Shown in pieces: positions 52,892 to 62,286 of a DNA stretch of 64,000 bases. This DNA is from Labilithrix luteola. Lineage in GTDB: Bacteria; Myxococcota_A; Polyangia; Polyangiales; Polyangiaceae. The number at the start of each line of letters is the position of its first letter. Within the stretch, counting starts at the first letter, position 1. Both the position numbers and the translations under genes were made by a program. Below the pieces are notes generated by a model. It had not been told where the DNA came from, ran no database searches, and worked only from the letters and a program-made list of their open reading frames with translations. The stretch lies in the NCBI RefSeq assembly GCF_001263205.1, contig NZ_CP012333.1, positions 372,001 through 436,000 of the forward strand. The letters run 5' to 3'.

Positions 52892-54337
52892 TCAAAGCCC
52901 GACGACGAGACCGCCGGCCAGCCCGACCGAGAACACGCTGTACTCCGCACGTTTCTGGGCAACTTCGGTTTTGCCCGTGAGCGGGACTTCGAGCGAGGGA
53001 CCGAGAAGGAGCCCGAAACCGGGAGTCGGAGAAAAGACGAAGAAGGCGTCGAGGTCGAATCCGAGATGGTAGTCGTCGTCACCATCGAGCCCGCTCGAGC
53101 GTTCGATGGCCGAATTGACGTAGGTGACACCCACACGAGGCCAGACCGCGATGCCCTTGGTGAGGGACTTGTAATAGCCCGCGCGCGGCGAGAGAGCGTA
53201 CGACACCATCGTCATTCCGGTGGGCGACGGAAACAGTGAGCGTCGGTCCATCGAGACCTTCTCCCAGCCGACGCTCCCCGACATTCCAACAGTGAGTCCG
53301 AACGGAGTTCGATAGTCGACCGACAGGCGAGGTGCCTGCGGGCTGTACGCGGCGAGTTGGGCGGTTGCCACGTCGAAGTTCTTTGCCGTCTGCTCGTCGG
53401 CGTTGGTCTTCGTCGACGACGCCGTATAGCGAATCAAGGGAACGACGCGGTCGATGCCGATCAAGAGAGTGGGCTCGAGCTCCGCGTCGGCGGACTCTTC
53501 GTCGTCGCCCCCCGACCTTCCGAGACGCCCGGTGATTCCCGCGGACACGCCAATGCGAACGAGCCGGTTGTCGGCCGTCGCCACAGGCATGACGCCGTGA
53601 TCCGGCGAACCGGAGGTGAAGTGCTGCCGGTCGTCGAACGGGATGTCGATCGAGGGCCCGATGCTGAATGCCCACGAACGACGCGGCGCATAGAGAAGTT
53701 TCGCGTCCACCGAGAGCTGGAAGTAGGCGAAGTCCTCGGGCTTCGTGCTCGTGATGTAGCTGCCCGCCAGACGCGGCCAGACGGCGAGCTTGGACGTCAG
53801 CGGGAACATACCGCCAACGCGCACGAGCCCTCCACCGATATGCGTCTCGAGCGTGGAGTCCGTCAGCGTCTGCTGGACGAAGATCGAACCGCCGAACGTG
53901 AGACGATCGGTCAGCAGAACGTCGACGACGACGGGCCGGAGCACACGCGCGGTCGAATCTCCGAGCGCCGTGGAGACCAGCGCTTGCGACGTTGCCGGCA
54001 CGCCGCCGAAGGAGAACAACGGGAGCGCCTGATCGATCGAGAGTAGGATTGTCCCACGTTTCGCGAACGGGAACGTCGGAGGCGCCGTCGTGACCGCCGC
54101 GGCAGGCGGAGTCGGCGCCGGAAAGGCAGGCTCGCTGGGCGCAACCGGCGGGGTGGTCTCCACCGGCGCAGGCGCGGAAGCTTCTGCGGGCGGCTCTTCG
54201 CTCGGCATCGACTGCGCTGCGGCCTCTCGACCGACGAGCAACGCCGCGATCGCCGCTGCCGCGAAAGAGCCCTTCGTCCAAATCACGCTCCGCGAGCGAA
54301 AGAAGACCGATGCAGCGCGAGCCATCGTCGACCGCAT
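52892..54337 (-). CDS. Outer-membrane beta-barrel-like protein
   Basis: The 481-aa protein has a signal peptide (about 1-42, ending REAAAQS), a Pro/Ala/Glu linker of 45 residues and then about 370 residues of alternating amphipathic strands with aromatic girdle residues. These include LTFGGSIFVQQTLTDS, LAVWPRLAGSYITSTK, WAFSIGPSIDIPFDD and GGLVVGL at the end. The layout suggests a barrel of about 16-18 strands. The ligand is unknown. Start codons at 54337 and 54325 are both possible. It converges with HxlR and lies 84 bp downstream of the LuxR-type gene. Confidence 0.72.
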   Translation of the reverse strand: MRSTMARAASVFFRSRSVIWTKGSFAAAAIAALLVGREAAAQSMPSEEPPAEASAPAPVETTPPVAPSEPAFPAPTPPAAAVTTAPPTFPFAKRGTILLSIDQALPLFSFGGVPATSQALVSTALGDSTARVLRPVVVDVLLTDRLTFGGSIFVQQTLTDSTLETHIGGGLVRVGGMFPLTSKLAVWPRLAGSYITSTKPEDFAYFQLSVDAKLLYAPRRSWAFSIGPSIDIPFDDRQHFTSGSPDHGVMPVATADNRLVRIGVSAGITGRLGRSGGDDEESADAELEPTLLIGIDRVVPLIRYTASSTKTNADEQTAKNFDVATAQLAAYSPQAPRLSVDYRTPFGLTVGMSGSVGWEKVSMDRRSLFPSPTGMTMVSYALSPRAGYYKSLTKGIAVWPRVGVTYVNSAIERSSGLDGDDDYHLGFDLDAFFVFSPTPGFGLLLGPSLEVPLTGKTEVAQKRAEYSVFSVGLAGGLVVGL

Positions 54338-54421
54338 CTACCACGTCCGCCGGCGCGCACGACGTGCTTCTGGCGCTCGCCTCGTTCGAGCTGTCGGCGT
54401 ACCTGGGATTGCGCGTGACCG

Positions 54422-55627
54422 CTATTTCGACTTTGCCTGCGCTGCGAGGAGAGCACGGCGCGTCGAGCTGCGTGTTTTCTTCAAGACGTTCGCAACCTGA
54501 TTCGCAATCGTGTGCACGGAGCGAGCACGACGTCGTGCAATGTCTTCGTTCGACAAGCCTCGCTGCACGAGCTCGAAGATCTCGTGCTCCGTCGAGGTGA
54601 GCGACGTGATGTCGACCGGAACGGCTGGCGTGTCGGTGAGGAGCGACGCGACGCGAACCAGATCGAGCCGATTCGAAAGACTCAATTTCGCCGCCGTGTT
54701 GGCGAGCGACGTCGACACGACGGACGACGATAGGCCCAGGCCATAGCCAATCAGCTTCACGGGAACGCCGCGCGCCGCGAGGCGCAGGACCTCGATCTCG
54801 CGCCGCGAGAGCGCTCGGTGGGTTCGACGGCTCGGCGCATTCTCGAGGACCACGTACTGCCGTCGGCCTCCGTCGTACCGCTCGACGATGCTCACCTCGC
54901 CCGCCACGAGGGCATTCCACACGTCCACGGCGTCTGCGCTCTGGCGCTCCTTTCTGGATCGGGCTCGCTCGATCCGACGCACGCGCTCACTCATGACGCT
55001 CGCGTCCGGCGCGCCGTCCTCCTTGTGGAGGAGACGCCCCTCCGTCGTGAGAACGGCGCGCACGGCGTCTGGGCGCCGACGCAGACGGCTTCCACTTTCG
55101 ACGTGCAACGTTACTTGCGAGAGAAGGCGCCGCTCGTGCGGCGAGAGCGTCACGTGGTGCTCGAACGCGAGCCACACCGCAACGATCGCCCCGGGTTCGG
55201 GATGCGCGATCAACCCGACGCCATCGGCGATGCCCGCCTTGTCGTACATCTCGTCGATGTACGAGGGGCGAGCGATCACGTGCCGCGCGAGAGTCTCGGA
55301 CTGTGTGATGGCCAGCGTGGGCGGATAGAAGGTCGCGTCGAACAACTCGACGCCGAGGGACTGGAGATCCTCGTCATTGGCTCCGCGCGTGTGCCGTGCA
55401 GTTCCGAGCAGAACCTCCCAGGCCTGCGAGATCGAGCGACGCTCGTCGTCGTGCTCGAATGCATAGAGGCCCGATCCGGTCGCTTTCGTGAACAGGCGCG
55501 CGACGGTCTCGGCGATCCCATGCGCCCACTCCTTGTCGTCGACCGACGGCGCGTAGATCGCCTCGATGAGGGCTATCCACGGAGCCCGAGTACGCAAGAG
55601 CGCGGTGGCCCGCCCCGGAGGTTTCAT
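54422..55627 (-). CDS. Transcriptional regulator with two LuxR-type HTH domains
   Basis: The 401-aa protein has an N-terminal sensor-like region (about 1-250) of helices and strands. Two successive LuxR-type helix-turn-helix modules follow: LSRREIEVLRLAARGVPVKL (with SSSVVSTSLANTAAKL) and LTSTEHEIFELVQRGLSNED (with SVHTIANQVANVLKKT). Most LuxR proteins have one HTH; two in tandem could give cooperative or bipartite DNA binding. It is divergent from the response-regulator operon at 55855, across a C-rich tract. Confidence 0.85.
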   Translation of the reverse strand: MKPPGRATALLRTRAPWIALIEAIYAPSVDDKEWAHGIAETVARLFTKATGSGLYAFEHDDERRSISQAWEVLLGTARHTRGANDEDLQSLGVELFDATFYPPTLAITQSETLARHVIARPSYIDEMYDKAGIADGVGLIAHPEPGAIVAVWLAFEHHVTLSPHERRLLSQVTLHVESGSRLRRRPDAVRAVLTTEGRLLHKEDGAPDASVMSERVRRIERARSRKERQSADAVDVWNALVAGEVSIVERYDGGRRQYVVLENAPSRRTHRALSRREIEVLRLAARGVPVKLIGYGLGLSSSVVSTSLANTAAKLSLSNRLDLVRVASLLTDTPAVPVDITSLTSTEHEIFELVQRGLSNEDIARRRARSVHTIANQVANVLKKTRSSTRRALLAAQAKSK

Positions 55628-55705
55628 GATGATGCGCAGTCCCTCGCATGATCAGATTAAGCGAGGGAGCCGAGAGCCGCCACGGGTGTCGCGTCCTTCC
55701 TGCGG

Positions 55706-55721
55706 CCCCCCCCTCCCCCCC
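55706..55721. other. C8-T-C7 homopolymeric tract
   Basis: Eight C, one T and seven C lie in the 227-bp divergent region between the double-HTH regulator and the response-regulator operon. A short TCCCC/GGGGA hairpin follows at 55791-55806. Tracts this long can change length by slippage and alter promoter spacing. Confidence 0.6.
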
Positions 55722-55854
55722 AGGTAAGCGCCAGGCGGTCGAATGACGAAGGGCCGGGCCGAAAGCGAGCTATTCTCGCCCCTCAGGCAATCCCCTAGGT
55801 GGGGGAATTGCGAGGGGTGCGGGCTTCAATCACCCTCGGGGGAGCGGGTTTTAC

Positions 55855-56436
55855 ATGTCCCAGGAGACCATTCTCCTCGTCGACGACGAGGCGCATGTCG
55901 TCGAGGCCCTCGCTCGAACGGTGCGAAACAGTGGCTATCGGATCCTCGAGGCCAGTTCGGGCGCAAAGGCGCTCGAAATCCTCGCGCGGGAGTCCGTCGA
56001 CCTCGTGATTTCGGACATCGCCATGCCCGAGATGAGCGGGCTCGATCTCCTGCGCGGCATCCGGGTCGCCTATCCGCGCGTTCTTCGGTTCGTTCTCACC
56101 GGCTTCGCGTCCCTCGAGTCCGCCATCACCGCCATCAACGACGGTCACGTCGACCGATACTTGACCAAGCCTTGGGAGACCGAGGAGCTTCGCAAGACCG
56201 TTCGCGAGGCTCTGGACGGCCGCCATCTTCCCCTCTCGGTCAAGTTGGACCCGCCGCTCTCGCCTCGGCTGAACCAGACACTCGAACGCCTCGTGCGCGG
56301 CGTGTGCCCGAAGGACATCGCCACCGACCTCGGCGTGAGCGCTCATACCGCACGCCAGTACGTCAAAGTTCTCTATCGCCGCTTCGACGTCACCACCCGA
56401 GCCGAGCTCCTCGTGAAAGTCTTCGGTGCCCGATGA
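55855..56436 (+). CDS. Response regulator with receiver and LuxR-type HTH
   Basis: The 193-aa protein has a receiver domain (ETILLVDDEAHVVEAL, phospho-acceptor D54 in DLVISDIAMPEMSG, the Thr/Lys switch in VLTGFAS and YLTKPWETEEL). A short HTH of the FixJ/NarL type comes last (LERLVRGVCPKDIATDLGVS, AHTARQYVKVLYRRFDVTTR). It opens a plus-strand operon, and its TGA overlaps the ATG of the next gene (ATGA). Its phosphate may come from the hybrid kinase at the end of the operon. Confidence 0.92.
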   Translation: MSQETILLVDDEAHVVEALARTVRNSGYRILEASSGAKALEILARESVDLVISDIAMPEMSGLDLLRGIRVAYPRVLRFVLTGFASLESAITAINDGHVDRYLTKPWETEELRKTVREALDGRHLPLSVKLDPPLSPRLNQTLERLVRGVCPKDIATDLGVSAHTARQYVKVLYRRFDVTTRAELLVKVFGAR

Positions 56437-56843
56437 CCCAGCCCGACGTTGCGATGCGCGGGTGGAGCATCGTCGGCGACACGTCGAATTCGCGCTTCTT
56501 CCAGGTTCGCTCGGGGCTGCTTTGCGCCGTGCCGAGAGACGGCTCTCTCGACGACTTCGAGACGGCCACGGAGAACCGCGAATTTCAGGAATCCTATTTC
56601 CGGCGAATTGGTTCCCCCGGAGCCATCATCGTATTGATGGATGGTTTCACCTCGCAAGACCACGCCGCCCGCACGGTCTACCTCGGGTACGACGACAGGC
56701 TCCTCCGCGGGGTCGCTCTCGTCGCGTCGAGCCTGCTCGGACGTGCCATCGCCTCGTTCTCGATTGGCCTGCGTCAAAGCAAGTTGCCAATCAAATCGTT
56801 TGCAACGCTCGAGCTCGCGCTCGCGTGGGCCGAGAAAGTTTAG
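56433..56843 (+). CDS. Small alpha/beta protein, first of two paralogs
   Basis: The 136-aa protein overlaps the response-regulator gene by 4 nt (ATGA). It has beta strands and helices in the order of a SpoIIAA/STAS-like fold: FFQVRSGLLCAVPRDGSLDD, GAIIVLMDGFTSQDHAARTV, LRGVALVASSLLGRAIASFS and FATLELALAWAEKV. It shares that order and several motifs with the next gene. I know similar small proteins in myxobacterial two-component operons but no function for them. Confidence 0.72.
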   Translation: MTQPDVAMRGWSIVGDTSNSRFFQVRSGLLCAVPRDGSLDDFETATENREFQESYFRRIGSPGAIIVLMDGFTSQDHAARTVYLGYDDRLLRGVALVASSLLGRAIASFSIGLRQSKLPIKSFATLELALAWAEKV

Positions 56844-56874
56844 CGCCCGGTAGTATGCAACAAGGAGCGTGAAC

Positions 56875-57300
56875 GTGATTCCCGTGGATCAGTGGCAGCA
56901 CCTCGGCTCGAGCTCCAATGCCGAGTTCTATCTCGTGGAGACGGAGATTCTGGCAGTCGTCCCGTACGAGCGTTGCGAAGACAACGAGAAAACCGCCAGA
57001 GAGAGCCTTGCCTTCCAAACCGCGCACTGGCGCTCGGTTGGACATCGCGGAGCCGCGATCATCTTCATGGATCGTGTGCTCGTCCAAGACGGCGGCGCGC
57101 GGACGGTCTACGAGGAGGAGTCGCACGGCCTTCTCACCACGTGCTTTGCGCTCGTGGGAGAGACATTCTTCGGACGCGTGACCGCTTCGGTCTATACCGG
57201 TCTCAAGAAGCCGGCGATTCCCACGCAGGTCTTTCGCTCCCTCGAAGACGCTCTTCCGTGGATCCGCGAAACGAATCGCGTCCGCGGCGGCCGCATCTGA
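56875..57300 (+). CDS. Small alpha/beta protein, second of two paralogs
   Basis: The start is chosen at GTG 56875, 7 nt after AAGGAG; GTG 56869 would be too close. The 141-aa protein parallels its neighbour: SSNAEFYLVETEILAVVPYE, GAAIIFMDRVLVQDGGARTV, TTCFALVGETFFGRVTASVY, FRSLEDALPWIRE. The two probably arose by duplication and diverged. They may act as accessory or antagonist subunits for the kinase and response regulator on either side. Confidence 0.7.
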   Translation: MIPVDQWQHLGSSSNAEFYLVETEILAVVPYERCEDNEKTARESLAFQTAHWRSVGHRGAAIIFMDRVLVQDGGARTVYEEESHGLLTTCFALVGETFFGRVTASVYTGLKKPAIPTQVFRSLEDALPWIRETNRVRGGRI

Positions 57301-57314
57301 GTCAAGATGGGCCC

Positions 57315-59171
57315 ATGACGCCGGCTCTCGATGGCGATCGCGCGCTCGCCGAGAAGCTCGTCGACGTGTTCCTGCGCCTCGTTCGAGGCGACCTGACAGC
57401 CCGCATTCCTCGAAACTTCCGCGAGGACCACGAAGACGCCATTGCCTTCTTCATCGACGTGCTCGCCGAACAGATCGGCGACACGCAGCGCCGCGAGCGC
57501 GCCTACGAAGTCGGCATGGCGGCGCTCATCGAGAAATTCATCGCGCTCGCCAGCGGCGACTTCACCGTGCGTGCGGAACGTACGGGGCGCGGTGATCCGC
57601 TCGACACGATGGCGTACATGCTCAACAACGTCGCCGTCGAGATCGGGCTTCTCGTCGGTGACCACGAGAAGCAACGAAAGCTGCTCGAGATGGTCCTCGA
57701 GTCGATGCTCGACGGCGTGCTCCTCCTCGATCGCCAGGGGCGCGTTCATCGAACCAACGCCGCGATGGCAAAGCTCCTTGGTCGCCGCGCGAAGGACCTC
57801 GTGGGCCAACGCGTCGGCGAGCTCTTGGCGCCGAGCGAGCGCGCGCTGGCCGACGAGCTGTCGAGCGAGCGCGTCGGCGAAGCCTTCGTGAATCGCGACA
57901 CGTTCTTCCGCACGTCCGAGGGTGGGACGTTCGCCGTGGCCGTGAACGGCTCACCGCATCGCGACGCCGGGGGAGAGCCCGTGGGCTTCGTTCTCGTCGC
58001 GCGCGACGATCGCGAGCTCCGGCAGGTCAACGCCCAGCTCCACATGAGCGATCGTCTCGCCACCATGGGTACGCTCGCGGCGGGCGTTGCCCACGAGATC
58101 AACAACCCGCTCGCCTTCGTCTCGGCGAACATCGACTTCGTCCTCGAAGAGATGAATGCCGTCAAGGCAGGTGAACCTCTTCCGCCCAAGCTCGTCGCCG
58201 AGCTTCGCCGAGCGTTGAGTGCCTCGCGCGAAGGAGCGCTCCGCGTCCGAAACATCATTCGCGATCTGCATCACTTCACGCGTGGCGGCGAGGCAGGCAC
58301 GTCACACCTCGATTTGAATGCGCTGCTCGAGGCTGCCCTCAATCTCGTGCAGAACGAGCTACGGCATCACGCCCGCCTGTCGAAGGCGTACGGGGAGCCT
58401 CCGGCGGTGCACGCCAACGAAGGCCAGCTGCTGCAGGTGTTCATGAACCTGCTCCTCAACGCGGCACAGGCCATTCCTCTCGGCTCGGCCGATGCGAGTG
58501 AGATTCGAATCACCACCGGTGCGGCCCCGAACGGCGCATTCGTGGAGATCCGCGATACCGGCACGGGCATTTCGGAGGAAGATCTGCCGCGGATCTTCGA
58601 CCTCTTCTACACCACGAAGGCCATCGGCGAAGGCACCGGTATGGGCTTGTCGATCGCGCGAAGACTCGTCGAGAAGGCGGGCGGGCGCCTCGAGGTCGAG
58701 AGCAAGCTCGGTGTCGGCAGCGCCTTCCGCGTGGTTCTCCCCGCCGCCCCGGAGCAAACGGGCGCCACGCGACCGGCCTCCGCCAAGAAACGCCGCTCGG
58801 TGCGCCGCCTCCGCGTCCTCGTCGTCGACGACGAGCTCGAGGTCGGGGCATCCGTACGACGGGTCCTCGGTCGAACGCATTCCGTGCACGTCGCAGGAGG
58901 CGCCGCCGAGGCGATCGTCCGGCTCGACAAGGGCGGCTACGACCTCGTCCTGTGCGATCTGCTCATGCCGGAGATGACAGGCATGGAACTGCACGAGCGC
59001 TTGCGCGAGACGAAGCCCAACGTGGCCGAGCGGATGGTGTTCATGACGGCCGGCGCGTTCAGCGCGAAGGCGCAGCAGTTTCTCGGCAAGGTCCCGAATC
59101 GCCGCGTCGAGAAGCCGTTCGATGCCGAAACGCTGCGCGCGCTCGTCAAAGAAGTGGCCTCGGCACGATGA
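57315..59171 (+). CDS. Hybrid histidine kinase with PAS and receiver domains
   Basis: The 618-aa protein has a HAMP-like helical head (10-110) and a PAS domain (125-230, DGVLLLDRQGRVHRTNAAMA). The phospho-acceptor H260 lies in MGTLAAGVAHEINNPLAFV, followed by ATP-binding boxes FMNLLLNAAQAI, IRDTGTGIS and GTGMGLSIARRLV (to 475). A C-terminal receiver has D548 in DLVLCDLLMPEMTG. There is no membrane span, so it is cytosolic. It ends an operon with the response regulator and two small proteins. The ATG at 57315 has only a weak ribosome-binding site; translation may be coupled. Confidence 0.92.
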   Translation: MTPALDGDRALAEKLVDVFLRLVRGDLTARIPRNFREDHEDAIAFFIDVLAEQIGDTQRRERAYEVGMAALIEKFIALASGDFTVRAERTGRGDPLDTMAYMLNNVAVEIGLLVGDHEKQRKLLEMVLESMLDGVLLLDRQGRVHRTNAAMAKLLGRRAKDLVGQRVGELLAPSERALADELSSERVGEAFVNRDTFFRTSEGGTFAVAVNGSPHRDAGGEPVGFVLVARDDRELRQVNAQLHMSDRLATMGTLAAGVAHEINNPLAFVSANIDFVLEEMNAVKAGEPLPPKLVAELRRALSASREGALRVRNIIRDLHHFTRGGEAGTSHLDLNALLEAALNLVQNELRHHARLSKAYGEPPAVHANEGQLLQVFMNLLLNAAQAIPLGSADASEIRITTGAAPNGAFVEIRDTGTGISEEDLPRIFDLFYTTKAIGEGTGMGLSIARRLVEKAGGRLEVESKLGVGSAFRVVLPAAPEQTGATRPASAKKRRSVRRLRVLVVDDELEVGASVRRVLGRTHSVHVAGGAAEAIVRLDKGGYDLVLCDLLMPEMTGMELHERLRETKPNVAERMVFMTAGAFSAKAQQFLGKVPNRRVEKPFDAETLRALVKEVASAR

Positions 59172-59183
59172 CCGACGTGACGG

Positions 59184-60943
59184 TCAGCGAATGCCCGTGA
59201 CCGTATTGAGCGTCTTCGTTCCCATACCGGCGGGGAAGCCGTAGCTCGCGGTGATGTCCCAGCCCCAGACCGTGAGCGCGAAGGGATTCTTGCTCGACGC
59301 GCGATGCACGCCGTTGTCACAATCACCCTCCGGACCGCCGTTCTTCACCAGGTCGACATAGGCAACTTCGTAATTGCTATTTCCAACCTTCTGCCAGCCT
59401 TGAACGGTTCCGAGGCAATCGAGCTGCACGTCTTCGAACTTGCCGTCCACGGCGCCGCGCGTGAAGACGAGATTCGTGTTGCCGTACGTAGGGTCGGTCA
59501 GAAACAGATACTTCGAGAGATATTGGCCGACGGGAATGACGTTGACCATCTCGGGGTCCCCCATGTTGGTCGTAACGAGCGAGCCGCCCGTCATGTACGA
59601 CGCAACGTAGATGGGATGCGCATCGTCCTGCGTGCGGACGACGAAGGGCCCGGGGGCGAAGAACTCCTTCGATTCGCCACGCATCAGCTTCGTCGGCGCG
59701 TCGGGGATGGGCGGGTCGTACGTGAGCGTGGTGTCGTCCGCGGCGGCGAGAACGAGCCACGGCGTGACCTCGGGCTCGCCCGGCTCACGATCGCGATAGC
59801 GCGTCGCGACGTACTCGTGACCGAACAGGCGAATCGGCGGAATGTTCTGATGGAGCGTGTCGCAGAACGGTCGCCCCTCGGGGATGTTCATGCACGATGC
59901 TCCGCCGGCGACCGCCACGGGCTTGTCCGCCTCGACCCCGGTACCGTCCGCATCTTGGACGCCTGCAAACTGCAAAAACTCTCCGCGCTGAAGAAGGTAC
60001 TCGCCCACCTCTCCCTGCTTGACGATCGGCGCGCCGGCCACGCTCTGCAAGTCCAGAGTGGGTCGAATCTTGACGTGCGTGTCGTCCTGGCTCGCGAGGA
60101 CCTGGAACCATGTTCCGACCCCCCGGGCCGCCTGCTCTCCGCCAGTATGATAGCCGTCCGCGGCGACGGCCTCCGTACCCCACGAAGAGGTCGGGAGGAG
60201 AAGCGACGCGCTCGGGAAATAGCTCTTGGCTCCACCGTACGGATAGATGTCGTACGCCGTCACGGGGGCCGACGAACGAATGTGGAACATCGTTCCCTTG
60301 CCGCTTCCGCGCACGGCCGCCGAGCTGAGGACGCCGGCGCCGACCGTCTCCGGACACGGAACGTAGAGGGGCATTCCCTCCTCCGATATAGGTACCGTCG
60401 GCTCCATCGCGAGGAAGAGGATCGCGACCTCGTTGCTGGGGAGTTTGCCCTCGGGCAAGAGCTCGTAATGGATGTCGGCGCCCTGCCCGCGCGGAACGCG
60501 GAAATAGCTCGAGGGGATTGCCTGACCGCCGTACTCGACCTGGAGCTCGACCGGCGCGTTCCAGGTGTTGGCGACCATGACGGCGTAACAGCTACCGTCA
60601 TTCTTGACGCCCTCCTCGCCAAAGAGGAAGGCCGAGGGCTTGGCCGCGAAATACTCGCAGCCAACGGAGCTCTGCTCTTGATCGGCCACTTCGCAGCTCG
60701 GCTTGCAGACGTTGCCGACACACGTCGAGTAGGCGTCGCATGCGGTGACGACTTCGCCGTGGCAATCGACGAGAGCTCGCCCGTCGGGTGCGCATTGCGC
60801 GAGACATTCCCCCGACGTGAGCGGCGGGGGGCGGTAAGAGCATCGTCGGTGCTCTTCGCGCACGCGGAGGAGACGGCGACACCGAAGGTGACGGCAAGCA
60901 GCGCGGCTCGGGGGCCGAGGGAGAATCGACGAGAACGCATCAT
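59184..60943 (-). CDS. IgGFc-binding-like surface protein, interrupted by a frameshift
   Basis: The ATG at 60943 overlaps the stop of the RCC1 gene (ATGA) and opens a signal peptide (AALLAVTFGVAVSSACAKS). That frame fails at the six-base G tract at 60826-60831; the next frame continues to 59184. One extra base would give one 586-aa protein. After a short Cys module (SGECLAQCAPDG), the rest matches the IgGFc-binding N-terminal domain. That domain is a repeated beta fold found in mucin-like and bacterial surface proteins (SYFRVPRGQGADIHYELLPE, VTAYDIYPYGGAKSYFPSAS, PIYVASYMTGGSLVTTN). It is likely exposed on the surface and involved in adhesion. Confidence 0.8.
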
Positions 60944-62286
60944 GGCGTGAGCACCAAAGTCTTGGGTTCGAAGTGAGGAAGCGCGTCCGCCGTGCCCGAA
61001 CCGAGCTGGCCCTTGTCGTTTTGCCCCCAGCACTGCACGTTGCCGTCTCGAAGGAGCGCGCAGGTGGCCGTGTCCATTATCGCGAATCGTACCGGCGGGC
61101 CGGCCAGCGACTTCACCACGACCGGCGTCGCCCTCACCTCGGCATCGCCGCCACCAAGCTGGCCGTAGGCGTTGTCACCCCAGCATACGGCCGTCTGGTT
61201 GGAGAGCATGGAGCACGCCGCGCGCGCACCAACGGTGACCGTGAGAGCATACTCGCCCTTCGGTTCGACGCCGGCAGGTGCAGGGTACACGGAATCGGCG
61301 CCGACGGTCGGGGCCGCGCCCCAACAGTACACGCGTCCGTTGGACAGCGCACACGCTCGGTTCCCACGGGCAGTGATCGACGACACCCAGGAGAGCTCGA
61401 TCTTGTCAGGCGGCGACGCCGGCCAGGACACCTCGCGACCGAGTACGCCGGTCTGGGACCCAAGATAGGTGCCCGAGAGGCCCCACGAGACGAGCCCGCT
61501 TTCGGTCAGAGCGATCGTTCCTCGCCCGGCGACTGCGAGCGCAGAGCCCTTGCTGCCGAGAGCAAACTTCGTGGCCGAAGCGAGCGCGGCAGCGTCGCGC
61601 GGTAGCGAGGGGATCTGCCCGGCCTCGTTCGAGCCCCAGCAAGAGACCTCACCATCGGCGTGCGTCGCGCACGAGACACGTTCACCCGCGAAGATCCCGG
61701 TCGCCGTTCCTAGCCCCTCGATGGGCGCGGGCGTGGGCGACGATTCGACGTCGACGGCACCGGCGACGACACGACCGAGCACGCCCTTGTCGTTCGATCC
61801 CCAGCAAACCGCCTCGCCACCGGTGCGGAGCGCGCAGTAAACGTCGCCTGGATACGACGCACTCCCGGAGAGCTGCGTTACACCGGTCAATCCGCCGACG
61901 GGCGCTGGTGAGAGCGTCGAGGCGGTCGAGTCTGGGCTCCGTCCGAGTGCGTGACCGATGTCGCTGCCCCAGCAGCGGACGGTGCCGTCACTCATACGAA
62001 CGCATGCCGAATCGGCGCCTGCGGCGATCTCGACGGCACAGGGCGAGGTCGCGCAGGTGATGGCGGGCACGCTGGCGTCGACGAGCTCGCCGGCGTCGAC
62101 CGCGGCCTCGGCGGCGTCGGGTCTCGCCGAGTCGGTCGGGGCGGCGGCATCGCCCGCATCCCCTCCGTCTGCCTTGTCGGTGTTCGTGTTCGGACCGTCG
62201 TCGCTCGAGCTGCACGCCACGACGGTTGCGAGCATGCCGAGCGCGAGGCCCGTGGCGACGAGCGTGAGATGATGACGACGAATCAC
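60940..62286 (-). CDS. RCC1-repeat lipoprotein
   Basis: The 448-aa protein starts at the GTG at 62286, overlapping the stop of the upstream gene (GTGA). It has a lipoprotein signal (GMLATVVAC) and an Asp/Ala linker. About seven RCC1-type blades follow, each ending in a C/A-W-G pattern (VRCWGSDIGHALGRS, AVCWGSNDKGVLGR, VSCWGSNEAGQIP, VQCWGQNDKGQLGSG). RCC1 propellers in bacterial lipoproteins bind ligands at the cell surface. Cys residues in each blade may form disulfides. Confidence 0.88.
   Translation of the reverse strand: MIRRHHLTLVATGLALGMLATVVACSSSDDGPNTNTDKADGGDAGDAAAPTDSARPDAAEAAVDAGELVDASVPAITCATSPCAVEIAAGADSACVRMSDGTVRCWGSDIGHALGRSPDSTASTLSPAPVGGLTGVTQLSGSASYPGDVYCALRTGGEAVCWGSNDKGVLGRVVAGAVDVESSPTPAPIEGLGTATGIFAGERVSCATHADGEVSCWGSNEAGQIPSLPRDAAALASATKFALGSKGSALAVAGRGTIALTESGLVSWGLSGTYLGSQTGVLGREVSWPASPPDKIELSWVSSITARGNRACALSNGRVYCWGAAPTVGADSVYPAPAGVEPKGEYALTVTVGARAACSMLSNQTAVCWGDNAYGQLGGGDAEVRATPVVVKSLAGPPVRFAIMDTATCALLRDGNVQCWGQNDKGQLGSGTADALPHFEPKTLVLTP

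Noticed and set aside
55785..55815. Sigma-54 type promoter near the response-regulator operon
   Set aside because: No GG-N10-GC pair with the TGGCAC/TTGCA context could be placed.
55855..57300. Two small proteins considered as a toxin-antitoxin pair
   Set aside because: They are paralogs with the same fold, sit inside a two-component operon, and show no toxin motifs.
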